Source of the DNA: Cohnella endophytica
Lineage (GTDB): Bacteria > Bacillota > Bacilli > Paenibacillales > Paenibacillaceae
DNA: 64,000 nucleotides
NCBI RefSeq assembly: GCF_003628305.1
Contig: NZ_RBZM01000005.1
Coordinates: 806,001-870,000, forward strand
Direction: 5' to 3'
Part shown: positions 36,828 through 45,078 of the stretch, one piece after another
How positions within the stretch are numbered: the stretch's first letter is position 1
How the letters are laid out: the number at the start of each line of letters is the position of its first letter
Made by a program: the position numbers and the translations under genes
The notes under the pieces: generated by a model
What the model was told of the DNA's origin: nothing
Databases searched by the model: none
What the model saw: only the letters and a program-made list of their open reading frames with translations

Positions 36828-37919
36828 ATGACTATTGTTCGAAATGAAATTAATAATCATCGTATTGTAAAGCTGGCACCGTTAGAATGTTTTACTTCCT
36901 GTATACTTACTTACTTGAATATGTCGAACAAAGATTATCGCCGAATTCTACTAGAATATTGGAACATTAACTATCAATTCAGAACGCTTCTAGCAAGCAA
37001 GGATGCTAGACAGATGGCATTGGAATTCTATTATGGCATCTTTGTAAATTTTTCAAAAGGGAACTTAAAGGATTTACTTGTTACCCTAACCAGAGGTAAC
37101 AGTGTGATCTTTCTATGCACGGCGTCAAAGCTTAGTTACTTTCCCAGAAACATGTTAGGACTAGAAGCTTCGGGATTTCAGCACTCAATATTAATTTGTG
37201 GGTGGAATCAAGATTCTAAACGATTCTTAATCGTAGACCCTATGGTCGATTTCATTGGCGAGATTAACGAAGAAGAACTAATTCCTTCTGGATACCGACG
37301 CTCCACTCACCAAGAACTTCTTTTCTTTGAAATTGGAAATCAACCGGAACATGATTTCCAAGAGCCCACTGCCGAACATCAATTCGCATTTGCGTCGATG
37401 AGAAATAATTCATTTTTTGAAACCGACAAATTGAAAAGAGAACCTATGATTGCTGAGCAACAAGGCCAACTTTCAACTAAGCAGAGGTCTTGGATGGAAT
37501 GGTTCAGCAATAGGCATAGTGGTGGCAAAGCTTTAGAGATGTTTGCTAAAGATCTAACTATGTCAAAGGAATGGCCACAAAACATCCGGAGCAACTGGAT
37601 TGATAAGAATATTCTTACAATCTCATCTATCACATTGATTAGAAAACTTGTTTGGAATAGTTATTCAAATCTGAATGTGATGAAGCAAGAGCAAGAAGAA
37701 GCTGGGGAAAATCAAATGCAACAAATCACGATATACTGGCAAAACCTAAATATTAAGCTAATGAGATATAAGCAGACATCTTCAAATGAGGTTGTCAATT
37801 TGGATCCACTATTACGAAATATTAATCAAATAAAAACGATCGAGTTAGAATTTCTGAAATGGATGGAAGAAGTCGGAAGGTCAATCTATTCGGAAAATGG
37901 AGAGTCCACAGTTCACTGA
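36828..37919 (+). CDS. BtrH-like acyltransferase candidate B
   Basis: This 363-residue protein has CxxxC near the N-terminus (Cys21, Cys25 in PLECFTSCILTYL). The His-Asp pair lies in GFQHSILICGWNQDSKRFLI plus VDP (His about 119, Asp about 137). The order and 18-residue spacing match candidate C. The fold pattern is that of the BtrH N-terminal domain (acyl transfer from carrier protein). The C-terminal half is helical, basic and unassigned. It overlaps or adjoins the CP2 gene, suggesting that CP2 is its partner. Confidence 0.72.
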   Translation: MTIVRNEINNHRIVKLAPLECFTSCILTYLNMSNKDYRRILLEYWNINYQFRTLLASKDARQMALEFYYGIFVNFSKGNLKDLLVTLTRGNSVIFLCTASKLSYFPRNMLGLEASGFQHSILICGWNQDSKRFLIVDPMVDFIGEINEEELIPSGYRRSTHQELLFFEIGNQPEHDFQEPTAEHQFAFASMRNNSFFETDKLKREPMIAEQQGQLSTKQRSWMEWFSNRHSGGKALEMFAKDLTMSKEWPQNIRSNWIDKNILTISSITLIRKLVWNSYSNLNVMKQEQEEAGENQMQQITIYWQNLNIKLMRYKQTSSNEVVNLDPLLRNINQIKTIELEFLKWMEEVGRSIYSENGESTVH

Positions 37920-37932
37920 AAGGAAGAATATC

Positions 37933-38193
37933 GTGCAAATTAATATTGAAACTTGTCTAAAAGCCTTAATCCTGCGAAACTCATTGATTGAAATTACATA
38001 TGAAAGTATCGACGAGAATACTGATTTGATAAATGATTTAGCACTCGATTCAATGGCAATCGTTAATATGTTCGCTGACATTGAAGCAGAGTTTCAGATC
38101 GAAGTAGATATTGATTCCATTAAAAATCCAATATTGGAAAAGTTCCAATATCTGAAGGAGTATGTGCTGGAACAGAAAAAGAAAGGGGGTTAA
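37933..38193 (+). CDS. Free-standing acyl carrier protein 2
   Basis: This 86-residue acidic carrier protein has the attachment Ser in LALDSMAIVNM (Ser about 40). The GTG at 37933 is preferred because AAGGAAG sits seven bases upstream and it gives a normal carrier-protein length. An ATG at 37897 in the same frame would add 12 residues and overlap the previous gene. The ligase gene follows after three bases, so the two form the second activation pair. Confidence 0.9.
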   Translation: MQINIETCLKALILRNSLIEITYESIDENTDLINDLALDSMAIVNMFADIEAEFQIEVDIDSIKNPILEKFQYLKEYVLEQKKKGG

Positions 38194-38196
38194 ACA

Positions 38197-39534
38197 TTGA
38201 GTATCCAATGGTTAGTGGAAAGGATGCGTACGTATGCTGATCGGGAAGCATTAATCTATGGAGAACAAATTATTACTTATCGTATGCTTCTTGAGGAGTA
38301 TCATACGAACCAACAATGTCTCAAGAATGCGCAAATAAAGTCTGGGGAAATTGTGGCCATAGAAGGCGACTACTCGCCTGAGGTGGTTGGAACCGTTTTG
38401 GCGTTGATTACCAATGGTAATATCATAGTTCCCATATCTCGGAATGTACAACATCTGAAGAGTAATCTTTTAGCAATTGCAGAAGTGCAGAAATGCATTG
38501 ATTTTAATGAAAATTTTTTTCGAGCATATTCGCTTGAGCAGTCCGTTAATCATGAGTTACTGAATGACCTTATAGCAACTTCACACGCGGGTCTCGTTTT
38601 GTTTTCTTCAGGCAGTACAGGCAAACCAAAAGCAATCTTACATGATCTAGATAAGCTTCTAGAAAAGTTTAAAACTAATCGAGACACTATGCGCACAATG
38701 ACGTTCCTTTTGTTTGATCATATTGGTGGCCTGAATACACTCTTCCACACATTGGCTAACGGCGGAACGATTATTTGTCCGAAAAGTAGAAATCAGCATG
38801 ATGTTTGTGCTGCAATAGAGAGTTTCAAAGTAGAACTACTCCCTACTACACCTAGCTTTTTGAATTTATTGCTGATGACAAAGAAGTATAAAGATTATGA
38901 TCTATCCTCTTTGAAAATGATTACTTACGGGACGGAAGTTATGCCTGAGAGTACGTTACGAAGAATTCTTGATTCTATGCCTAATGTTGAACTACGACAG
39001 ACATATGGGTTATCTGAGTTGGGAATACTTCGGGCTAAATCGCAGAATAGAGGATCATTATGGGTGAGTGTTGGAGGAGAGGGGGTCGAGACAAAGATCG
39101 TTGATAATCTTCTCTATATCAAGTCTGAAACGGCAATGAAAGGATATTTAAACGCTCAGGATCCGTTCGATAAACAGGGCTGGTTTAATACAGAAGACGA
39201 GGTTGTAACTGATGGTAAATTTATCCGCATTATTGGCAGAAGGTCAGAGATTATAAATGTTGGAGGTAGAAAAGTATATCCTGCGGAAGTGGAAGAAGTA
39301 TTACTGCAAATGCCAGAGATTAGAGATGTTATTGTAAAGGGTCAGCCCAATCCTTGGTTGGGTCAAGTTGTTGCAGTTATTGCTAATGTACACGAACCTT
39401 TGGATTTGATGGAATTAAAGCAAAGAATCAGACTTTTTTGTGAGAATAAATTGGAAAGTTTTCAAATTCCGGTTTACGTCTCCATTCAAGACATTGAACT
39501 GTTTTCCGATCGCTTCAAAAAGATAAGAAAATGA
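38197..39534 (+). CDS. AMP-forming acyl ligase, second activating enzyme
   Basis: This 445-residue ANL-superfamily adenylating enzyme has the P-loop FSSGSTGKPKAIL, TYGLSELG (A5-type), WFNTEDEV (Asp/Glu ribose-binding region), the hinge IIGRRSEIINVGGRKVYPAE and a C-terminal Lys in FKKIRK. Translation starts at TTG with AAAGGGGG upstream. Together with CP2 (37933) it forms a ligase-carrier pair independent of the first. The substrate is not readable, and a compact N-terminal domain is shared with the ligase at 29133. Confidence 0.9.
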   Translation: MSIQWLVERMRTYADREALIYGEQIITYRMLLEEYHTNQQCLKNAQIKSGEIVAIEGDYSPEVVGTVLALITNGNIIVPISRNVQHLKSNLLAIAEVQKCIDFNENFFRAYSLEQSVNHELLNDLIATSHAGLVLFSSGSTGKPKAILHDLDKLLEKFKTNRDTMRTMTFLLFDHIGGLNTLFHTLANGGTIICPKSRNQHDVCAAIESFKVELLPTTPSFLNLLLMTKKYKDYDLSSLKMITYGTEVMPESTLRRILDSMPNVELRQTYGLSELGILRAKSQNRGSLWVSVGGEGVETKIVDNLLYIKSETAMKGYLNAQDPFDKQGWFNTEDEVVTDGKFIRIIGRRSEIINVGGRKVYPAEVEEVLLQMPEIRDVIVKGQPNPWLGQVVAVIANVHEPLDLMELKQRIRLFCENKLESFQIPVYVSIQDIELFSDRFKKIRK

Positions 39535-39567
39535 TTATACGAACTGCCCATTCTACGGAGGCTATGA

Positions 39568-40503
39568 ATGAAATTAGATGTGTCACATTCCCGAATCGTG
39601 AGTTTACCTGCATTAATGTGCAAAGAATCCTGCATTATGACTGGGCTTAATATGGCTGGGTATAACTACAAATTGATGTTGCTCGAAGCATGGAACCTTC
39701 TCTATGAGGGCGGTGTTCTGATAGGAAGCAAACGATTATCTAAGTTCGACTTGGGCTTCATATATGGCATTCAAACAGGCGAGGTTACAGGAAACGTTGG
39801 GAAGCTAATTCAGTTAATCGAAAATAATGGTTTGGTTCTTGTCTCCGTTCGGGAATCTAAATTAAAGTTCACGAGAAATCATGAAATTGAATTCGATTCA
39901 GTTGGCTTTACACATCAGATTCTCGTTTATTCATATGATTCAGAATCGGAGCTTTTTGAAATTATTGATCCGGTTTCCGATTATATGGGATCTATTTCAA
40001 TATTAGAGTTGCAGGCGGCAGCCACTGTTCATGGATTGTTTAAACTTTGGTATATGGATTTATTCGAAATTAAATCCGCAGCTTCAATCGATGAGATCTA
40101 TAGAAGGGCTGCTGTCACAAATTTTAGCCGGTTTGAGAAAAATAAATTAGCTCTTCTTCAAATGAAAGAGGATTTGCTAAAAACTCCTGAACTACCGCTA
40201 AAGGAACGGGAACTCTGGTTTAAGCGAAATGCACTAACCATATCTACTATTGCGAAGATTCGTCAGAATATTTGGATAACATTTTCGGAATCTGACTCGC
40301 TGACAAAAGAACAAAAGATGAAAGGTTTAGCTTTAATAGATTCAATTGGTAAAGGGTGGATCTCCTTCAAGTTTCAATTGATGAAGGTGATGATACATCC
40401 ACTTGATTTTGAGTTATTAAACTCAATAGAGCAGAGAATTGAATCATTAATTCATTTGGAGTATGAATTCCTAAAGCATATTTATTATCAGTGGGGAAAA
40501 TAG
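39568..40503 (+). CDS. BtrH-like acyltransferase candidate C
   Basis: This 311-residue protein has CxxxC (Cys18, Cys22 in LMCKESCIMTGLNM). The His-Asp pair lies in GFTHQILVYSYDSESELFEI plus IDP (His about 116, Asp about 134). Cys-to-His spacing is 94 residues, the same as in candidate B. This is the layout of the BtrH N-terminal, papain-like domain. The helical C-terminal half ends in a Glu/Leu-rich segment. ACGGAGG precedes the ATG. It follows the second ligase. A carrier-protein-dependent acyltransferase is inferred. Confidence 0.73.
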   Translation: MKLDVSHSRIVSLPALMCKESCIMTGLNMAGYNYKLMLLEAWNLLYEGGVLIGSKRLSKFDLGFIYGIQTGEVTGNVGKLIQLIENNGLVLVSVRESKLKFTRNHEIEFDSVGFTHQILVYSYDSESELFEIIDPVSDYMGSISILELQAAATVHGLFKLWYMDLFEIKSAASIDEIYRRAAVTNFSRFEKNKLALLQMKEDLLKTPELPLKERELWFKRNALTISTIAKIRQNIWITFSESDSLTKEQKMKGLALIDSIGKGWISFKFQLMKVMIHPLDFELLNSIEQRIESLIHLEYEFLKHIYYQWGK

Positions 40504-40525
40504 AGAAAGGAAAGTGGAAGCGGAA

Positions 40526-41653
40526 ATGAAAACCAAGGCCATAATAGTACAAGCCGACTATGCTCCCAAAGAAGGAATTCCTAATCCAACCCCTAACCAA
40601 ATTTACAAAAATGCTACATTATCCATTCAGGAACGAAATTTAGGTCATCTTCGTCCCCATGATATTCGAGTCAAGATGCATTACATCGGTATTTGCGGAA
40701 CAGATGTTCATGTGGCCTCAAATGATCCGGCGACCCAATACATCACCTGTTCGGCACCTCTCTCGATTCCCGTCAATGGAAGAGTCATCGGCCATGAAGG
40801 CGTGGGTGAAATTATAGAAACAGGTGAAATGGTAACGTACTTCAGGCCGGGGATGATCGTCGCGTTCGAGTCCATTATTGCGTGTAATCAATGCACGGTT
40901 TGCAGAAGGGGTGATTTTAATCAATGTAAAAATGCAGAATTGCTAGGTCTAGAAAAGGATGGATTGCTTGGTTCAGTGGTCGATTTACCTGCATCTATAG
41001 CACATGATTTGACTGGATTTATTCGTTCAACCTACGACTGGATTGCTGCTACGAATATTGAGCCGGCAGCTGTAGCTTATCTAGGTTGCGAAAACGCAGT
41101 ACTAAGACCTGGTGAGAAGGTTGTCATCTTTGGAGCCGGACCTATTGGTGCTTTTTCGGCTATGTTATGCAGAAAAGTATTTGGAGCAGCTGAAGTACAT
41201 GTTGTCGAGCCCAATCCTTTCCGAAGGGATTTAGCAGGCAAATGGGCTGATCGAACTTATGATATTAGTGAATTTTTCGACGGGGAATTACAACAAATCG
41301 ATGTCGTTATCGAAACTTCGGCAATTTTGCACAATATCACCTCGGTATTCCCTAGGTTGAATGCTAATGCGAGAGTTATCCTGCTCGGACGCAAAGGGGA
41401 GCCTCTTCAAATTAATGATGTAGATCATTTAATTACAAATGCTATTACTATTAAAGGCTCCCGGGGGCATTTAGGTGGAGCCTATCTCAAGATTATGGAT
41501 CTCCACTATGCTTGCAGAATAAATTTGAATGATATTGTGACCACATTAGTAAATGGTTTAAAAGCGGGGATGAACTTACTACAAAATCCAGAGATAATCG
41601 AGAACGAAAATTGCAAAGTCATTATTGATCTTACAAGTAAGATTGAGGAGTGA
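40526..41653 (+). CDS. Zinc-dependent alcohol dehydrogenase (MDR family)
   Basis: This medium-chain dehydrogenase has catalytic-zinc residues in GICGTDVH and GHEGVGE. The structural-zinc cysteines are in CNQCTVCRRGDFNQC and the Rossmann motif is in IFGAGPIGAFS. Such enzymes oxidise polyols, sugars and deoxy-scyllo-inosamine in aminocyclitol pathways, so a second oxidation of the scaffold is plausible. The ATG at 40526 (GGAAG upstream) is chosen. A GTG at 40514 is the alternative. It lies between two BtrH-like genes in the same transcript. Confidence 0.9.
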   Translation: MKTKAIIVQADYAPKEGIPNPTPNQIYKNATLSIQERNLGHLRPHDIRVKMHYIGICGTDVHVASNDPATQYITCSAPLSIPVNGRVIGHEGVGEIIETGEMVTYFRPGMIVAFESIIACNQCTVCRRGDFNQCKNAELLGLEKDGLLGSVVDLPASIAHDLTGFIRSTYDWIAATNIEPAAVAYLGCENAVLRPGEKVVIFGAGPIGAFSAMLCRKVFGAAEVHVVEPNPFRRDLAGKWADRTYDISEFFDGELQQIDVVIETSAILHNITSVFPRLNANARVILLGRKGEPLQINDVDHLITNAITIKGSRGHLGGAYLKIMDLHYACRINLNDIVTTLVNGLKAGMNLLQNPEIIENENCKVIIDLTSKIEE

Positions 41654-41660
41654 ACTACGC

Positions 41661-42650
41661 ATGAAAAAAAAACTAGATATGAATTATCCGGTGATTACTT
41701 CGTATCCCATGCATGCGAATATTATTTCAATTCTTGCCGGACATAAATGTTTTGAAGACTGGTTATACAACAATCATTTACAAGTAGCAAGCGTAAGCAT
41801 CAATGGAACAGTGTGGGCGGGATTTTATAATCCCCTTGGAAGAAAACATTATCCACTAATAAATAAAGAGTATATGACAAGAGAAACGATCGTTAGAAAC
41901 AACTTGGATATTTGCGACTTGCTAATTAAGAGCATTGATCAAAATAAGTATGCATATATGGGGGTCGATACTTTTTATATCAAATCCTACAACCATAATC
42001 ATCACTTTAACCATGACTTGTTTATTTATGGGTACAACGAGGATGAGCAACTGTTCTATATTGCCGACTTTTTTGGAACGAAATACTCTTTTTCCGAAGC
42101 GACCTTTACTGAAGTCTCAAACGCATTTCATTCGACATTCCCTGAAGACCCTAATTTTAACGGGATACAGTTACTGAGTGTTAATCACGATGAATTATAC
42201 ACATTCGATTTATTCCATATCATCGAGATGATATGGAATTATTTAAACTCAACTCCCGTATCCAGATACTATAAACCGATTCAAGAGCCAATTGAAAACG
42301 AGAAATTCGGATTAAGCGTATATGAGGAGATTAAATCAAACTTAATATCTCTTGGATATGCATATCCCGTATTGAGGAACTTGCATATTTTATGTGATCA
42401 CAAAAAGTTAATGGTTCTCAGATCTATCTACATTGACGAGAAATACCAACAACCAAATGAAAAGATTATCGGGGCATTTGAAGAGATCGAAAAAAAAGCC
42501 AATATCATTCGGAACTTATATATGAAGAACATGGTTAGCCTTAATAAGGAACCACTGACAAAGTTCACATACTTACTTGAGGATCTTCAAATGCGAGAGA
42601 AGGATGCCATGGAATGCTGGCTTGAGCGTTTGAGAAAAATTACAGGTTAA
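41661..42650 (+). CDS. BtrH-like protein D lacking the N-terminal cysteine
   Basis: This 329-residue protein keeps the BtrH-like core with His about 118 and Asp about 136 in FNHDLFIYGYNEDEQLFYIA plus DFFG. The region where the CxxxC should be (residues 14-24, SYPMHANIISI) has no Cys. A lone Cys at residue 30 is displaced. It resembles small BtrH-like proteins that accompany peptide-antibiotic clusters in Bacilli (from memory). The start at 41661 follows GAGGAG. It directly precedes CP3 and the synthetase-like ligase. It may be a non-catalytic carrier-binding partner, or may use another nucleophile. Confidence 0.65.
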   Translation: MKKKLDMNYPVITSYPMHANIISILAGHKCFEDWLYNNHLQVASVSINGTVWAGFYNPLGRKHYPLINKEYMTRETIVRNNLDICDLLIKSIDQNKYAYMGVDTFYIKSYNHNHHFNHDLFIYGYNEDEQLFYIADFFGTKYSFSEATFTEVSNAFHSTFPEDPNFNGIQLLSVNHDELYTFDLFHIIEMIWNYLNSTPVSRYYKPIQEPIENEKFGLSVYEEIKSNLISLGYAYPVLRNLHILCDHKKLMVLRSIYIDEKYQQPNEKIIGAFEEIEKKANIIRNLYMKNMVSLNKEPLTKFTYLLEDLQMREKDAMECWLERLRKITG

Positions 42651-42663
42651 GGAGAGTATGGGG

Positions 42664-42930
42664 ATGAGTAAAGAATGGAAAAAAGAAGAGGTAATTGATT
42701 ACTTAAGGGAAAGTATTGCAGAACTTACGGAAGAATCTAAAGACTCAGCCCCTGTTGATATTCACGAACCTATATATGACATGGGTGTGGATTCAATGAA
42801 AACCATTCAACTCATCGTTCTGATCGAACAACACTTCGACATCAATTTCGATGATGAAGAATTGATTATGGAATCATTTTCGACGATTGATCGAATTACC
42901 GATTGCATTGTAAATAAACTAAGAAGTTGA
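42664..42930 (+). CDS. Free-standing carrier protein 3 (aminoacyl carrier)
   Basis: This 88-residue acidic carrier protein has the attachment Ser in MGVDSMKTIQL (Ser about 44). AAGGAGA lies eight bases before ATG 42664, which is therefore preferred to ATG 42658. The synthetase-like ligase follows, the same gene pairing in which amino acid:[carrier protein] ligases are known to load small stand-alone carriers with an amino acid. Confidence 0.92.
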   Translation: MSKEWKKEEVIDYLRESIAELTEESKDSAPVDIHEPIYDMGVDSMKTIQLIVLIEQHFDINFDDEELIMESFSTIDRITDCIVNKLRS

Positions 42931-42969
42931 ATGAGTACAAGTAATCTCATACTAGACAAAGGTGAAAAT

Positions 42970-44106
42970 ATGCAAAGAAGATATGCTACGCAAGGTATTC
43001 TGGACTTAGGGCAAGCAGAATCGTTAGTATCCAAAATGATTTATAGTGTCGAGGGGATCTCGAACTGCTTTTTGGATGAAGATACGCAAGAGATGGTTGT
43101 CGGGCTAACAAGTCAAAGCGACTTTGCATTAATTGATAGAACTTTTGAGTCGTTGTTACATTTGGAAAAGAAACATCGTACATTTAGACATCGGATTTAT
43201 AAACAAAGTAATGTTACCAATTATTCAAACAAAAAGTTGCATGATGATGTAGATATAATTTTTGCTGAAGATGGCACTGCACGACGTGATTTTGCTGTTT
43301 TACTTTTTGATATCCTTGATTTGTATTTCTATAAAATTGCATGTCGACATGGTGCTTTATTGCGACAATATCCAGCGATGGTTTCCGTTCAAACGCTTGA
43401 AAAATGTAATTATATCCACTCATTCCCTCAAAATATCCATCTAGTATCTGAGATTCCACACAAGTTGGACGTGCTTGAGTGTGTTAAAACAACAGACCGT
43501 CTTGAGGAGATTACGAGGCTTAGTAAGTATGCTTTGTCGCCTGCTATATGCTTCCATTGTTATGAAGAATTAACGGGCAGTCGATTAAGTCAGTCATTAG
43601 TGTTAACAGCACGTGGTTTGTGTTCAAGGCATGAAGCGACATGGAGATTAGGTAAACATCGATTAAATAATTTCAGCATGCGCGAGATAGTCTTATTTGG
43701 TACGGATGCGTTTGTTGAATCAATCCGTCGATCATGTATGGATGAAGCATGGCAGCTTTTTGAATCATTTGGCCTAGAAGGTAGAATTGAAACTGCGAGC
43801 GACCCATTTTATTTTTCCGAGGACACAGCAAAAGGCCAGCATCAATTGATGGCTAACAAGAAATATGAGCTGATTGTTACTATCGGGAGCGAAGTTTTTT
43901 CAATCGCTTCATTTAATCATATGGGCAATACACTATGTAAACCGTTTGATATTTGCGATACGAATAATAAGTTTTTGAATTCAGGCTGTATAGGTTTTGG
44001 AATTGATCGATGGGTCTACGCGTTACTTAAAACTTATGGCACTCAGTTGGAATCATGGCCGCAACTGTTTCAGGACAAGATTGCATTAATTCAAAATACG
44101 GTTTAA
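42970..44106 (+). CDS. Class-II aminoacyl-tRNA-synthetase-like amino acid:[carrier protein] ligase
   Basis: This 378-residue protein resembles the truncated seryl-tRNA-synthetase homologues (Bradyrhizobium Bll0957 type) that activate an amino acid and attach it to a carrier protein, not to tRNA. Supporting marks are a Cys-rich zinc region (SPAICFHCYEELTGSRL), motif 2 (LCSRHEATWRLGKHRLNNF then SMREIVLFG), and motif 3 with a third Cys (NSGCIGFGIDRWVYALL). No N-terminal tRNA-binding coiled coil is present. The ATG at 42970 has AAAGGTGA upstream, and the frame is open from 42931. CP3 is immediately upstream and is the obvious partner. Known relatives use Gly or Ala; the amino acid here is not determined. 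Confidence 0.85.
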   Translation: MQRRYATQGILDLGQAESLVSKMIYSVEGISNCFLDEDTQEMVVGLTSQSDFALIDRTFESLLHLEKKHRTFRHRIYKQSNVTNYSNKKLHDDVDIIFAEDGTARRDFAVLLFDILDLYFYKIACRHGALLRQYPAMVSVQTLEKCNYIHSFPQNIHLVSEIPHKLDVLECVKTTDRLEEITRLSKYALSPAICFHCYEELTGSRLSQSLVLTARGLCSRHEATWRLGKHRLNNFSMREIVLFGTDAFVESIRRSCMDEAWQLFESFGLEGRIETASDPFYFSEDTAKGQHQLMANKKYELIVTIGSEVFSIASFNHMGNTLCKPFDICDTNNKFLNSGCIGFGIDRWVYALLKTYGTQLESWPQLFQDKIALIQNTV

Positions 44107-44118
44107 AGGGGCGCAAAC

Positions 44119-45057
44119 ATGTTCACTGTTATTTTGTGTACCTATAATTCGGTCAACAGAATATCAAGAGCAATCGAGAGCGTTTTAAATCAACGGCAAT
44201 ATGGGCAGTTGGTAGATAAGTTTTTGATTATAGATAATCACTCAACTGATCAAACATCTAAAATCATTAAAACTTATAAAAACAAGGTTAGTAATTTGTG
44301 CTATTTATATGAGGAGCGGCAAGGGCTCAGTTATGCAAGGCTACTGGGGGTTAGGAATACAAATACGGAATGGATTATTTTCGTTGATGACGATAATCTT
44401 CTCGACGAAAATTGGATTGTGAAAGCGCATCAATATATTTTGAAAAATAAAAAGATTGGTGCCTTCAACGGAGCGGTCGTACCACTTATTGAGTTCGATA
44501 TGAATGAAACAGAAAAAATCATTCTGGAAGCTGCTTTTAGAGCCTTTGCATGTACCCATCTAGACAAGAATGAAATTGATTATAGGCGTAAAAAGCATCC
44601 AGAAGTCATTCCATTTGGTGCTGGCTTAGTCATAAGGAGCCTTCCTCTAAAAAAGCTAGCGGAAGAGGGATGGTTGACTAGCACAGGCAGGTCAGGAACT
44701 AATTTAGTGTCAGGAGAGGATACTGAGATGTGCGTTCAGGTACATAATAGTGGATATCAATATGGCTATAATCCTAACATGGTAATTGAGCATATTATTC
44801 CACGCTTTAGGTTGAATATTGATTATCTGAATAAGCTTTATCGCGAATTTGTGGTCGGGCATTACACGATTATCTTGAAAAGTAGAATCCCTTTATTATC
44901 AAGAATGGTAACACTTTTGAGTTGCTCTAATCGAATTGTTACCAACACAATGAAGCACAAGATTTCGAGAGACTTAAAAGCAAAAAAGATGACTGAAATA
45001 AAGATGATTTACGACAAATTTTTCGTCAAAAAAATTTGGGATGAAGGTTTTTTTTAA
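44119..45057 (+). CDS. Glycosyltransferase family 2
   Basis: This 312-residue GT-A-fold enzyme has FTVILCTYNSVNRISRAIES at the N-terminus, the metal-binding acidic run FVDDDNLLDENWI and SGEDTEMCVQVHNSGYQYGY as the acceptor-side ED motif. There is no transmembrane tail. It lies 12 bases after the ligase gene in the same direction, so it is probably a second glycosyl transfer step in the cluster. Confidence 0.9.
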   Translation: MFTVILCTYNSVNRISRAIESVLNQRQYGQLVDKFLIIDNHSTDQTSKIIKTYKNKVSNLCYLYEERQGLSYARLLGVRNTNTEWIIFVDDDNLLDENWIVKAHQYILKNKKIGAFNGAVVPLIEFDMNETEKIILEAAFRAFACTHLDKNEIDYRRKKHPEVIPFGAGLVIRSLPLKKLAEEGWLTSTGRSGTNLVSGEDTEMCVQVHNSGYQYGYNPNMVIEHIIPRFRLNIDYLNKLYREFVVGHYTIILKSRIPLLSRMVTLLSCSNRIVTNTMKHKISRDLKAKKMTEIKMIYDKFFVKKIWDEGFF

Positions 45058-45078
45058 TTAGGTTGTGGAGGCGAGAAA

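Noticed and set aside
42970-44106. Ordinary seryl-tRNA synthetase
   Set aside because: It is too short, lacks the N-terminal tRNA-binding coiled coil, and sits beside a carrier protein.
29133-45057. NRPS or PKS cluster
   Set aside because: There are no condensation, ketosynthase or fused adenylation-carrier modules. All carriers and ligases are stand-alone.
29133-45057. Genuine butirosin/2-deoxystreptamine pathway
   Set aside because: No 2-deoxy-scyllo-inosose synthase, radical-SAM BtrN or AHBA-forming enzymes are visible. Only the acyl-transfer logic is shared.
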